14,958 nt of DNA, taken from contig DFGW01000078.1 of the NCBI GenBank assembly GCA_002372465.1, positions 681-15,638 on the forward strand, given 5' to 3'. The notes below the pieces were generated by a model. It had not been told where the DNA came from. It did no database searches and saw only the letters and a list, made by a program, of their open reading frames with translations. Positions 14,922 to 14,958 of this stretch are shown one piece after another. How positions within the stretch are numbered: the first letter of the stretch is position 1; each line of letters begins with the position of its first letter. The translations under genes and the position numbers were made by a program. This DNA comes from Butyrivibrio sp. UBA3740 (GTDB lineage Bacteria; Bacillota; Clostridia; Lachnospirales; Lachnospiraceae).

Positions 14922-14958
14922 ACTGATATCCTGCGGTGCCACCTTGCTTATCGGAATA
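14881..14958 (-). promoter_or_regulatory. T-box riboswitch, 3' part (antiterminator/terminator); 5' part outside window
   Basis: The minus strand reads AAGGTGGCACCGCAG at 14945-14931, a clear match to the T-box sequence AGGGTGGNACCGCG, followed immediately by the terminator. T-boxes bind a specific tRNA: a specifier codon pairs with the anticodon, and the UGGN bulge pairs with the tRNA acceptor end when uncharged. Stem I and the specifier loop lie beyond base 14958, so the amino acid cannot be read directly. The variable base is C, which predicts a tRNA with G at position 73. Confidence 0.92.

Overview
The window looks like chromosome of a low-to-mid GC Bacillota (Firmicutes), most likely a Lachnospiraceae gut or rumen anaerobe of the Butyrivibrio/Pseudobutyrivibrio/Roseburia type. 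This rests on strong AGGAGG-type ribosome binding sites, consensus sigma-A promoters, a T-box leader, a Group I ECF transporter, a nickel lactate-racemase-like enzyme and lipoprotein-anchored fructosidase genes. It is an inference from gene content; nothing in the window fixes the genus.

Region 1 (1-7332) is a carbohydrate locus, probably for fructans. A LacI-family regulator (6274-7332, +) is divergent from a two-gene minus-strand operon. The first operon gene encodes a GH32-type beta-fructosidase lipoprotein (4484-6022). The second encodes a very large lipoprotein (4418 to beyond base 1) that is open over 1472 codons. After its signal peptide it consists almost entirely of eight tandem modules of about 178 residues, the last cut by the window edge. 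The 250-base divergent intergenic region has two good sigma-A promoters. Copies of a 13-base element, GTGCATNTGACAC, overlap the -35 of one and the spacer of the other, as expected for a repressor controlling both itself and the operon.

Region 2 (7333-7632) has no intact gene. It holds a short fragment resembling the start of a condensation-domain acyltransferase, then two hairpins that end transcription from the two sides.

Region 3 (7633-10550) holds housekeeping or accessory genes. These are a FabG-like short-chain dehydrogenase and msrA on the minus strand, then a divergent membrane diguanylate cyclase (GGDEF) with a Cache-like sensor and a bidirectional terminator. The dehydrogenase promoter overlaps the msrA stop codon.

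Region 4 (10546-14958) is a tight five-gene minus-strand operon. It starts with a T-box leader and terminator (specifier region outside the window), followed by an ECF substrate-binding membrane protein similar to TrpP, two ECF ATPases, EcfT and a LarA-family nickel-dependent 2-hydroxyacid racemase. Three successive junctions are ATGA overlaps. The T-box variable base is C, which predicts a tRNA with discriminator G73; this suits tRNA-Trp but is not unique to it. Placing a LarA homologue in a tRNA-sensing, amino-acid-type uptake operon suggests its substrate is an amino-acid-derived 2-hydroxyacid, for example indolelactate, and not lactate. This is the most interesting hypothesis in the window, together with the eight-module surface lipoprotein.
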